Positions 1-8,200 of a stretch of 64,000 bases of DNA are shown here, piece after piece (the stretch's first letter is position 1; every line of letters starts with the position of its first letter). The DNA comes from G963663315 sp965208975 (lineage in GTDB: Bacteria > Pseudomonadota > Gammaproteobacteria > Arenicellales > Poriferihabitantaceae). The notes under the pieces were generated by a model, which was not told where the DNA came from, ran no database searches, and worked only from the letters and a program-made list of their open reading frames with translations. The position numbers and the translations under genes were made by a program. Location of the stretch: positions 248,001 through 312,000 of the forward strand of contig CBDBQH010000003.1 in assembly GCA_965208975.1 (NCBI GenBank), in the 5' to 3' direction.

Positions 1-1
1 C

Positions 2-718
2 AAGCCCTACTGCGCGACTTTCCTGATGTTTTCAGAATATGCCAGAAACGCCTTGCGCATGTCGGCCCTGATGAAGATTCCCGGCCTGTTCGTGTTCACC
101 CACGATTCGGTCGGTCTGGGTGAAGACGGCCCAACCCATCAGGCGGTGGAGCAGACCGCCACCTTGAGATTGATTCCGCGAATGTCTGTCTGGCGGCCTT
201 GCGACGCCGTTGAATCGGCAGTCGCCTGGCAACAGGCCTGTGAATCGACAGATCAACCCTTTTCATTAATCTTCTCCCGACAGAACCTGCCTCATCAATC
301 CCGCAGCCGCGAGCAGCTCAGCCTGATCCGAAAAGGCGGCTATGTGTTGCGGGATTGCCGGCAAACACCCGACGCGATCATCATTGCCACGGGGTCAGAG
401 ATCGAGCTGGCCATGGCCGCGGCGGAACGGCTGTCCGGGCATCACATCCGCGTGGTTTCCATGCCGTCTACCGACCGCTTCGACAGCCAGAACCAGGACT
501 ACAGGGATTCCGTATTGCCGCCGGCGGTCAAGGCGCGTGTCGCGGTCGAGGCGGGGGTGGGTGATGGCTGGCTGAAATATGTCGGTCTGGATGGCGCCGT
601 CATCAGTATCGACACATTCGGCGAATCAGCCCCGGCAAAGGATGTATTCGAGTATCTGGGAATGACCACTGCAAATGTGGTCAACGCAGTACGAAATCTT
701 TTATTGAACGCTCCATGA
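2..718 (+). CDS. tkt: Transketolase, C-terminal part (5' end outside window)
   Basis: Transketolase moves two-carbon ketol units between sugar phosphates in the pentose phosphate or Calvin pathways, in the cytoplasm, using thiamine diphosphate. The reading frame is open from base 2, so the gene starts upstream of the window; about 238 residues are visible. They cover the end of the pyrimidine-binding domain (FSEYARNALRMSALMK, GEDGPTHQAVEQ) and the C-terminal domain (FSRQNLPH, ATGSEIELA, VSMPSTDRFDSQ, VAVEAGVGDGW, FGESAPAKDVFEYLG). These are the usual landmarks, and the C-terminus ends where the family normally does. The TGA stop lies 7 bp before gap, in the same orientation, so co-transcription is likely. 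The methionine at base 26 is internal and not a start. Confidence 0.95.
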   Translation, partial: KPYCATFLMFSEYARNALRMSALMKIPGLFVFTHDSVGLGEDGPTHQAVEQTATLRLIPRMSVWRPCDAVESAVAWQQACESTDQPFSLIFSRQNLPHQSRSREQLSLIRKGGYVLRDCRQTPDAIIIATGSEIELAMAAAERLSGHHIRVVSMPSTDRFDSQNQDYRDSVLPPAVKARVAVEAGVGDGWLKYVGLDGAVISIDTFGESAPAKDVFEYLGMTTANVVNAVRNLLLNAP

Positions 719-725
719 CAATCAC

Positions 726-1730
726 ATGACAATCAAAGTTGCAATTAACGGGTATGGCCGGATTGGCCGGAATATACTGAGAGCCAAATATGAATCCGGC
801 AACGAGGAAATCAAAATCGTTGCAATCAACGATCTCGGGGACGCCAATACCAATGCCCACCTGACCCGCTACGATACCGCCCACGGACGATTTCCGGGGA
901 CCGTGGAAGTCGGCGATGACCAGATCATCGTCAATGGAGACCGGATCGCGGTGTATGCGGAACGTGACCCCGGCCAGCTGCCGTGGGCAGAGCTTGGCAT
1001 TGATGTGGTACACGAAAGCACCGGCTTCTTTACCTCCAGGGAAAAAGCCGCGGCGCATTTAAGGGCCGGCGCCAAAAAAGTCATTATTTCCGCTCCCGGT
1101 GGCAAGGATGTGGATGCAACCATCGTTTATGGCGTCAATCACGATGTCCTGAAAGCGAGTCACGAGGTGATCTCCAACGCATCGTGCACCACGAACTGTC
1201 TGGCGCCACTGGTCAAGGCGTTGCATGACTCAGTCGGAGTCGTTCACGGATTGATGAATACCATTCACGCTTATACCAATGATCAGGTCCTGACCGATGT
1301 TTATCACAGTGACCTGCGCCGCGCCCGTTCCGCGACTCATTCAATGATCCCCACCAAAACCGGCGCCGCGGTTGCGGTCGGGTTGGTTCTGCCGGAGCTT
1401 GACGGCAAACTGGATGGTTTTTCGATTCGGGTTCCGACCATCAACGTATCGGTGGTGGATCTGACTTTTGTCGCCGCCAGGGAAACCTCGACGCCGGAAA
1501 TCAACGCCATCCTGAAAGAAGCGGCGGATGGGAAAATCCTGGACTACAGCGAACAACCCCTGGTATCGGTTGACTTCAATCACACTCCCGCTTCTTCTAC
1601 GGTCGACGCCGGCATGACCCGGGTGACCGGCGGGACGCTGGTCAAGGTCTGTGCCTGGTATGATAATGAATGGGGCTTCTCAAATCGCATGCTGGATACG
1701 ACCTGTGCCCTGATGGCGGCGAACCGTTAA
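726..1730 (+). CDS. gap: Glyceraldehyde-3-phosphate dehydrogenase, type I
   Basis: This cytoplasmic enzyme oxidises glyceraldehyde-3-phosphate to 1,3-bisphosphoglycerate with NAD (or runs in reverse in carbon fixation or gluconeogenesis). It has 334 residues, normal for the family. The Rossmann motif INGYGRIGRN is at residues 7-16. Asp36 in INDLGD suggests NAD preference. The catalytic cysteine is Cys154 in SNASCTTNC and the catalytic histidine is His181 in NTIHAYTND. The C-terminal WYDNEWGFSNRM motif is present. The MIPTKTGAA stretch fits GAPDH rather than erythrose-4-phosphate dehydrogenase. No strong Shine-Dalgarno sequence is visible, so translation is probably coupled to tkt, whose stop is 7 bp upstream. 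The start ATGACAATCA is preceded by a near-copy of itself at 715-725. The stop overlaps the pgk start by one base. Confidence 0.97.
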   Translation: MTIKVAINGYGRIGRNILRAKYESGNEEIKIVAINDLGDANTNAHLTRYDTAHGRFPGTVEVGDDQIIVNGDRIAVYAERDPGQLPWAELGIDVVHESTGFFTSREKAAAHLRAGAKKVIISAPGGKDVDATIVYGVNHDVLKASHEVISNASCTTNCLAPLVKALHDSVGVVHGLMNTIHAYTNDQVLTDVYHSDLRRARSATHSMIPTKTGAAVAVGLVLPELDGKLDGFSIRVPTINVSVVDLTFVAARETSTPEINAILKEAADGKILDYSEQPLVSVDFNHTPASSTVDAGMTRVTGGTLVKVCAWYDNEWGFSNRMLDTTCALMAANR

Positions 1731-2905
1731 TGAAATTCAAAAAGCTGCGGGAACTGGATATCGCAGGCAAGGTTGTCCTGATTCGTCAGGATCTGAACGT
1801 ACCCATCAGGGATGGCAGGATCACATCGACAAAAAGGATTGAAGCATCATTGGCTACCATCCGGCATGTCCGTGATGCCGGCGCAAAAACTCTTCTGATG
1901 TCTCATTTGGGAAGGCCGGTAGAAGGACAGTCCGACAAAAACCTTTCCTTGCAGCCGGTAGCCGATGACTTAAGCCGCCGCTTAGGTCAAACGGTCCGGC
2001 TCAACCGCGATTATCTCCGTGTCACTCCGGTCTTGAACAACGGCGATGTCGAGTTGCTGGAAAATGTCCGTTACAATGTCGGAGAAACCGCCAACGATCC
2101 CGCTCTTGGACGACAATACGCCCGCCTGTGTGATGTCTACGTGATGGATGCGTTCGGCGCCGCTCATCGGGCGCAGGCTTCCACTTACAGCGTTGGGCAA
2201 CACGCCGCCGAATCCTGCGCGGGGCTGTTGCTGACCACGGAACTCGAAGCGCTTGACCAGGCGTTCACTCAGCCCCGGCGCCCGGTTCTGGCGATTGTCG
2301 GCGGCGCCAAGGTTTCGACCAAACTGACCGTACTGCAATCCCTGTGTCGCAAGGTGGAGCAGTTAATTCCCGGCGGCGGAATCGCCAATACCCTGATCGC
2401 GGCGGCGGGTTATCCAGTCGGCAAATCGCTGTATGAACCGGATTTGCTGAGCCAGGCGGCGCAGCTGATGAAGACAGCCCGAGACAATGGCTCAGAGATT
2501 CCGCTTCCGGTCGATGTGGTGACCACAACAACCATGTCAAGGAAAGCTCTGGTCGAGATCAAAAAGACAGACCAGGTTGAAAGCGGTGACCTGATTCTGG
2601 ATATCGGACCGGAGACTGCGGCACGATGGCGCAGACTCATTCTTGACGCCGGCGCCGTGATCTGGAACGGCCCGGTAGGAGTATTTGAATTATCGGAATT
2701 TGCCAATGGCACCAGAACCCTGGGACAAGCCATCGCCGATTCGGACGCATTTTCCATCTGTGGCGGCGGTGATACGCTCGCCGCCATTGAAGCGTTCGAT
2801 CTGGCCGGAGAAATGTCCTGCATCTCCACCGGCGGTGGGGCGTTTCTGGAATTTCTGGAAGGCAAGACGTTGCCAGCGGTAGAAATGCTGGAATCAAAAG
2901 CGTAA
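1730..2905 (+). CDS. pgk: Phosphoglycerate kinase
   Basis: This enzyme transfers a phosphate from 1,3-bisphosphoglycerate to ADP (reversibly) in the cytoplasm, using the product of the upstream gap gene. The protein has 391 residues from the ATG at 1730, normal for bacterial Pgk. Visible motifs: RQDLNVPIRDG near the N-terminus (the family signature, with Gln where Val, Glu or Ala is common), MSHLGRP, DAFGAAHRAQAST, VGGAKVSTK, the hinge or nucleotide region WNGPVGVFE, GGGDTLAAIE and STGGGAFLEFLEGK. The frame is open to an ATG at 1670 inside gap. The 1730 start is preferred because TAATG overlaps the gap stop by one base and the conserved N-terminus begins there. The gene converges on lpxH with only 5 bp between the stops, so no separate terminator fits there. 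Confidence 0.97.
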   Translation: MKFKKLRELDIAGKVVLIRQDLNVPIRDGRITSTKRIEASLATIRHVRDAGAKTLLMSHLGRPVEGQSDKNLSLQPVADDLSRRLGQTVRLNRDYLRVTPVLNNGDVELLENVRYNVGETANDPALGRQYARLCDVYVMDAFGAAHRAQASTYSVGQHAAESCAGLLLTTELEALDQAFTQPRRPVLAIVGGAKVSTKLTVLQSLCRKVEQLIPGGGIANTLIAAAGYPVGKSLYEPDLLSQAAQLMKTARDNGSEIPLPVDVVTTTTMSRKALVEIKKTDQVESGDLILDIGPETAARWRRLILDAGAVIWNGPVGVFELSEFANGTRTLGQAIADSDAFSICGGGDTLAAIEAFDLAGEMSCISTGGGAFLEFLEGKTLPAVEMLESKA

Positions 2906-2910
2906 CCTGA

Positions 2911-3624
2911 TCAGACCTGAAGCGCGAAATTCCCGTTATCGTAGAACAACATACTTTTTTGGGTGTACCAATCTCCCATCACATAACGTCGGGCAGTGCA
3001 ATGATCCAGCATGAATTCATGAACCGCGGGTTTGTGGGTGTGCCCATGAATCAGTTTCAATACGCCATGTTGCCGCATCACGTTTTCCACTTCCCGCTGA
3101 TCAACGTCCATGATTTCCGCGCTTTTCCCACGCTTGCCCGCTTCGCTTTTTTCTCTCATCAACCATGCGGTATCGATCCGGTCTTCGATTGGTTTGTTCA
3201 GGAAAGCGGCTTTCCACTTTGAGGTGAGCATTTGCGTCCGCGCCTTTTGATGTTCGACATCGTGGGTACACAGCGCGTCACCGTGAGTCAGTAGCGCCTT
3301 TTCATTATCCAGGGTAATGACAGAAGGATCCGGCAACAAGGTACAGCCTGTGCGTTTTGCGAATGCCTCCCCCACCAGAAAATCCCGGTTACCGTGCATA
3401 AACCAGAGTTTCATACCGGCGCTTGAGACCGACTGCATGATTCCCTCCACCCGGCCCTGCCCCAACATATCACTGGCGTCATCACCGACCCAGACCTCAA
3501 ACAAATCCCCCAGAATGTAGATTTCATCCATCACACCAACGGCATTGGTCATGAAATTCTCGAACCATGCGGTCGCATCCGGCCTCTGCGGAGTCAAATG
3601 CAAATCAGAAATAAATGCGATCAT
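2911..3624 (-). CDS. lpxH: UDP-2,3-diacylglucosamine diphosphatase (LpxH)
   Basis: LpxH hydrolyses UDP-2,3-diacylglucosamine to lipid X and UMP, a step of lipid A synthesis at the inner face of the inner membrane. The protein has 237 residues, close to the usual 240. It carries the calcineurin-like metallophosphoesterase motifs in order: SDLHL with Asp7 and His9, GDLFEVWVGDD with Asp40, GNRDF with Asn79, THGD with His114, and GHTHKP with His195 and His197. These form the expected two-metal site. The gene stands alone, facing pgk, with the transposase remnant upstream. Its presence implies a Gram-negative envelope, in keeping with the outer-membrane barrel of the giant neighbour. Confidence 0.95.
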   Translation of the reverse strand: MIAFISDLHLTPQRPDATAWFENFMTNAVGVMDEIYILGDLFEVWVGDDASDMLGQGRVEGIMQSVSSAGMKLWFMHGNRDFLVGEAFAKRTGCTLLPDPSVITLDNEKALLTHGDALCTHDVEHQKARTQMLTSKWKAAFLNKPIEDRIDTAWLMREKSEAGKRGKSAEIMDVDQREVENVMRQHGVLKLIHGHTHKPAVHEFMLDHCTARRYVMGDWYTQKSMLFYDNGNFALQV

Positions 3625-3691
3625 GGTCTGGGAAAAGCCCGACGGCCTGCTTTACAGTTGGATACGAAGGGTGTTTATTGTACCATCCGCA

Positions 3692-3961
3692 TCAGTTGAT
3701 AAATAGTTGACATATACCCACCTCAATCCCCGTAGCATCCATAAACAACGGAACATATCCCTTCGTTTCTACCTCATGGGCAATGATGGACGGCGCGACC
3801 CGACCCGCGAATGCCACCGCCGCATGCCACAGCCCCTGGATGTCTGTAACATCCAACCGGGATAACCATTCCCCCGCGCGGCGCGACTCAGGAACCCAAT
3901 CCATTGCCGGTTGGTTGGTGTCGGTTGGTTGGTAGCTTGCCCGGTTCGGGTCATATATAAT
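3692..3961 (-). pseudogene. Transposase remnant (IS1380-like, partial)
   Basis: The minus frame encodes an internal piece of what looks like a DDE transposase: residues reading MDWVPESRRAGEWLSRL, then WHAAVAFAGRVAPSII and GYVPLFMDATGIEV, after which the similarity stops (GICQLFIN, then a stop codon). From memory, the GYVPxFxDxTxIEV stretch and the upstream (R/C)AGEWLxR pattern recall IS1380-type transposases, but this was not checked. The open frame continues upstream to 4108 only by running through the tRNA gene, so that part is not coding. There is no plausible start codon for an intact protein, no complete catalytic domain and no visible terminal inverted repeats. It is best read as a decayed fragment left between lpxH and the tRNA. 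Confidence 0.5.
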
Positions 3962-3984
3962 CCGCCTTGAGTGCGGTCTGAACC

Positions 3985-4071
3985 GGAGAGTTGGCAGAGC
4001 GGTCAAATGCGGCGGTCTTGAAAACCGTTGACTGTAACAGGTCCGGAGGTTCGAATCCCTCACCTCCGCCA
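3985..4071 (+). tRNA. tRNA-Ser(UGA), with imperfect 3' half
   Basis: A tRNA-Ser can be folded: D-arm GCA/TGC around AGCGGTCAAA, a 5-bp anticodon stem GCGGT/ACCGT with loop CTTGAAA (anticodon TGA), a long class II variable arm, T-loop TTCGAAT, discriminator G and encoded CCA at 4069-4071. The 3' half is faulty. The acceptor pairs only GGAG with CTCC and then mismatches, as if one T were missing from an original ACTCTCC. The T-stem GGAGG/CCCTC also has an A-C mismatch. It may be a damaged tRNA, a recombined 3' end, or contain a sequence error. The stop codon of the giant gene lies 30 bp beyond, on the opposite strand. Confidence 0.75.
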
Positions 4072-4101
4072 CTATGTAATTTATTCCTTCGCCCGCTTCC
4101 C

Positions 4102-5214
4102 TCACCATCGGAAGCGGAATGCGGCGCCGATACTGTGCGTGGAACCCTCGTCATTGTCGCGCCGGGTCGCCTCCACATCCATAGAGAAGCCAGCGTCTTC
4201 ACGGTCTTTTTTGGGCGCCAGGCGCCAACCGAGAGTCGTATCGGCCTGGTTGGCGGACCATTCGTGGCGTAGATAAGGGACGCCGGTGAAGCGCCCGCCG
4301 AAGGCGGAACGCCCGAATGCGGCCTCGGCCGTCCATCTCGCCGCAGCGTCGCCAGTGTCCTCGCTCTTTGGCGGCGCACCGGCGCTGAACATGGTCTGCA
4401 TGCCGCCGGATGAAGAACCGCCGGCGCTGTGCTTCAAGCTCAATGACAGGCCGCGTTCGGTATCCGGAGCCGGATCAAAGGCAAACGCCGCCGCATAGCC
4501 GCGGTCGTTGAAGGCGTCATCGGTGTGAGTCGCAAGCCCCCGGCCTTCAATCGACAAGTCCAGTCCGCGAACGGAATCCTGCCACACCAGCCCGCCGCCG
4601 AGTTCAATGCCCCATCCGGTTTCCGCATCGCCGTCATCGCGGCGAAGTCCGGCCTCGAATTTCGGAGTCAGCGCCCCGCCATTTTCAAAGTTTTTCCGGT
4701 AGCTCCCGGCAAGCCCCACCCGCACACGGGTCACATCCGCCGTCGCCTCCTCCAGATTCGCAGCCGAATCCGAGGTCGCGCGCGTCCACAGCAGGTCGGA
4801 GCGGGTCGAAAGTCCGGCGCCGCCACTCTCCGGCGTCTCAATAAGCGTAGTCTCCATACCCGCCGCCGCCATCTGCCAGCCAATATCCGTTCGCGCCGCC
4901 GTGTCTTGTTCAGGCTTGAGTGTCAACGTGCCCTGGCCGAATCCGAGCGCTCCCCATATCGAGCGATCCTCATCCAGCCGCATAAGCCCGTAGGGAGTCA
5001 GCGCGGTCAGCCGGGTTTCGATTTCCCCGCCTGTACCCTGATTCAGCGTATAATTGCCTTCGCCCTCGCTTTGGGAAAGCGCCAGTCCCATCAGCCACCT
5101 GTCATCGCTGGCGATATCCAGGCCGATGAATCCGGTCACCACCTCGCCTTGAACAGTCAGCGCTTCCTCGGCGCCGTCAAAGCTGGATTCAGACATCCGT
5201 CCCCAGACCGAGCG
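4102..5214 (-). other. Autotransporter beta-barrel domain of the giant protein
   Basis: The last 370 residues begin at RSVWGRMSESSFDGAEE and show alternating hydrophobic/polar strands with many aromatic and Gly turns (RLTALTPYGLMRLDE, RSIWGALGFGQGTLTL, RVRVGLAGSYRK, GWGIELGGGLVW, HSIGAAFRFRW). Length and C-terminal residues match the autotransporter barrel, which inserts in the outer membrane and passes or anchors the passenger. Confidence 0.85.
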
Positions 5215-8200
5215 GGTTCTGTCTGTCGAGTCCGTCTCGCCGGTCAACGTGAAGTCACTCTCCATGACCAGTTCATGCAACGTCATCTCGCGACTCTCAT
5301 CGGTCGAGCGGCCAACAGAATCCGGCCAGTCGCCATGCCACTCCAGAGCGCCGCGCTGTGTCGCCGATTCGGCATGCGCCGCCCTCTCTTTTTCATCCGG
5401 CGCGCCATCCAGCGCCGCCCCGCCAACACGCCCCGAAAAGCCGGGAGTGCGCGCCGCTTCCATCCGCCCCGATACCGCCTCCACAACCTGTTCGGCTACC
5501 GCGCGCCCGAAACGCCCCAACCATGCCTTCGGCATCGGGTCCGTATTGACAATAGTGCCGGTCGCCACCGCCCGCGCCACTGCCGCGCCTTGCGCGTTCG
5601 AAAGTACAAGTTCCAGCGTCTCCTCGCCTTCGTCATGCGCGTCATCCTGTACCGCAACCTGCAAGGTATGTTCCGTCTCGCCCGCAGCGAAACGCAGGAC
5701 ACCCTGGATCGCGGTGTAATCCGCCGGCGCGGTCGCGGCGCCATCACGCGTCGTATAGTCAACCGTCACTTCGTGGGAAACCGCCGGGTTCAGCCTCACC
5801 GTAAATTCAAGAACCGCATCCGCCGCCTCGATCACCCGTGCATCCGCTACCGTGAGCGCCGCGACTTCCGCCCGCAGCGCGGTGGCTTGTGCATCCACTG
5901 CCTCTACAGACTCAATACCCAGTAGCGCAAGACCTATCCGCGTCACTTCGGCAACGCGGTCGCTATCCAGTACCCGCTCCGCGCCCGCCGTTCCCGGCCA
6001 GTCCGCGCACCAGGGACTCGCCTCGTCCGCGCCGCGGCCAGCGCCGACCGCGACCCGGCGCCAGCCGCAATCCAGCGTCTGCCACCATGCGCCAACGCTC
6101 TCATGGCCGCCTTCGCCAATGAGACTCGCTACCGTGTGGTCGACGATCTTTCGATAGTTTTGCAATTCCCAGTACCCGACCTCCAGAAGCGCGAGATTGC
6201 GGTCATACCACTCCTGGTTCTGGATGACCCCCGCTTCACTGATCAGAACCTCTCCGCGTATCGCCCGCAGCCGGGCTTGCGGCCCCAGCGCCGCCCACCA
6301 GTGCGCCGCGCGCCGATCATCCGTCACCTTCACCACTGCGCGATTCGCAGACGGGTCCGACTGATAGACGCCGCCGGCTTCTCCCGAGTTCATAATCACC
6401 GTAAGTTCCGTCCAATCCGTCCTCACCTCATTGTCGTAGGTTTGCAGGGTGTATCGCGCTCCGGCGGCGCCCGCCGGAATGATGACCGGGACGCGGGTTG
6501 CAATACCCTGCTCATCCACATCCAGTCCGGCAAGAAAATCTCCGTTCTCATGAAGAGTAAGCCAGACCATAAAGGGTTCTTCCTGCGCCGGCGTCGACTG
6601 GAAATCAATGAGGATATCGTCTCCTTTCTTCACTCGCTCAGGGACGGTCATCGCTACAGTGGAAGGCTCACCCGGACGGGCGCGCTCCATCACGGTCACC
6701 ACCAAGTCCTTGTTCTGCCCGGACCCATAGCCCGAACCAGCGCCCGTTACCGTATGCGTCAGCGTCACGGGGGTGTCGTCATCGTCATTCGCCGTATCCT
6801 CGTCCGCCACCGCGTTCACCCTCACCCGCACCGTCTGCGGAGCGCTCCACAAGGTGGCCGGCGTCAACGGGCTGAACGTCAAGGTGTTCTGATCGCCCGC
6901 CGTATCCGAATCGGTATCTACCGTCACATTCGCATGGTTCGAGGCGACCGTCACCGTCACTTCGGCGCTCGGCGGCATCGCCAGACGCACTGTGTAGGCG
7001 GCGGCGCTGCCTTCTTCTACCGTCAGGCCCGGTGACGTAATCACCAGCCCCGCAACATCGTTGTCGGTAATGGTGACGGTCAGGTTCTCACTCTTGCCCG
7101 TGTAATCGCCGCCCGAAGCCGTGTGACTCAGGGTCACATCCGCATTCACCGTGTCCTCGTCCGCTGCCGCGGTCACGGTCACCGTTTGCGGAACATTCCA
7201 TAATTGGGTGGAACCAGACGGATGGAAGGTGAATGTGTTCTGGATGCCCGGCGTACCCGAATCGGTGTCATTCACCGTCAGACGCGATGGGTCGCCCGAG
7301 GTGACCGTGACCGTCACCGGCGCCGTCGGCCGCGTATTGAGTACCATCGTGTAACGGCTGTTGCCTTCTTCGGTCACCGACAGACGGGTCGGATCGAAGA
7401 CCAGGCCGGCATAATCATCATCCGTCACCGTGATCACGCCGTTGCCATCCCGACTGCCGCTGGCGTCACCACTGAAACCGATCGCCGTCAGGCGCGGGTT
7501 GCCACTCGCGGACGAAGCCGGAATCGACACGGTGATCGATTCATTCACCGCGTCATCATCGTGTGAGGCCATCAACATCACCGTCGCTGCCGTCGCCGAA
7601 CCGAAGTCACTGCCGGTGAAGGTCACCGTATGACCGGACAGGCTTACCCCGGCTCTCGGAGTGGTCGACAGCGCCAGCGTGAAGTCCGTGCCCAGGGCGC
7701 CGCCGGTGAATTGTAATGGAACCGCCAGACTCTCTCCGGCGCTCAACGCCCGCCCCAGAATCAATACCAACCGCGCAGTCGCCTTGGAACTGCCTTCGAT
7801 TGCCGTGCTGTCCGGCACAGTCAACGTCACGGAGGGCGCGTCATTCGCATCATCATCCGTGACCGTGATCACGCCGTTGCCATCTCGACTGCCGGTGGCG
7901 CCTCCGCTCAAACCCGTGGCCGTCAAACGCGGATTGCCAGTGTGCGCCGCCGGTATCGTCACCGTAATCGAATCATCTTCCGCGTCGGCGTCGTGTGAAG
8001 CCGTCAACGTCACCGCCGCCGTGGTGGACGAACCGGCGCCGCTGCCCATGAACGTCACCGTACTGCCGGACAGTCCCACTCCGGTCGCCGCCGTCGTCAA
8101 CGCCAGCGTAAAGTCCGTGCCCAGGGTTCCGCCGGTGAACGCCAACGGAACCGCCAGACTCTCTCCCGCCCGCAACGCCCGCCCCAGCGTCAGGACTATC

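Noticed and set aside
3951..4379. Minus-strand open frame of 142 aa across the tRNA and the end of the giant gene
   Set aside because: It overlaps the tRNA and the barrel end in another frame and has no recognisable features.
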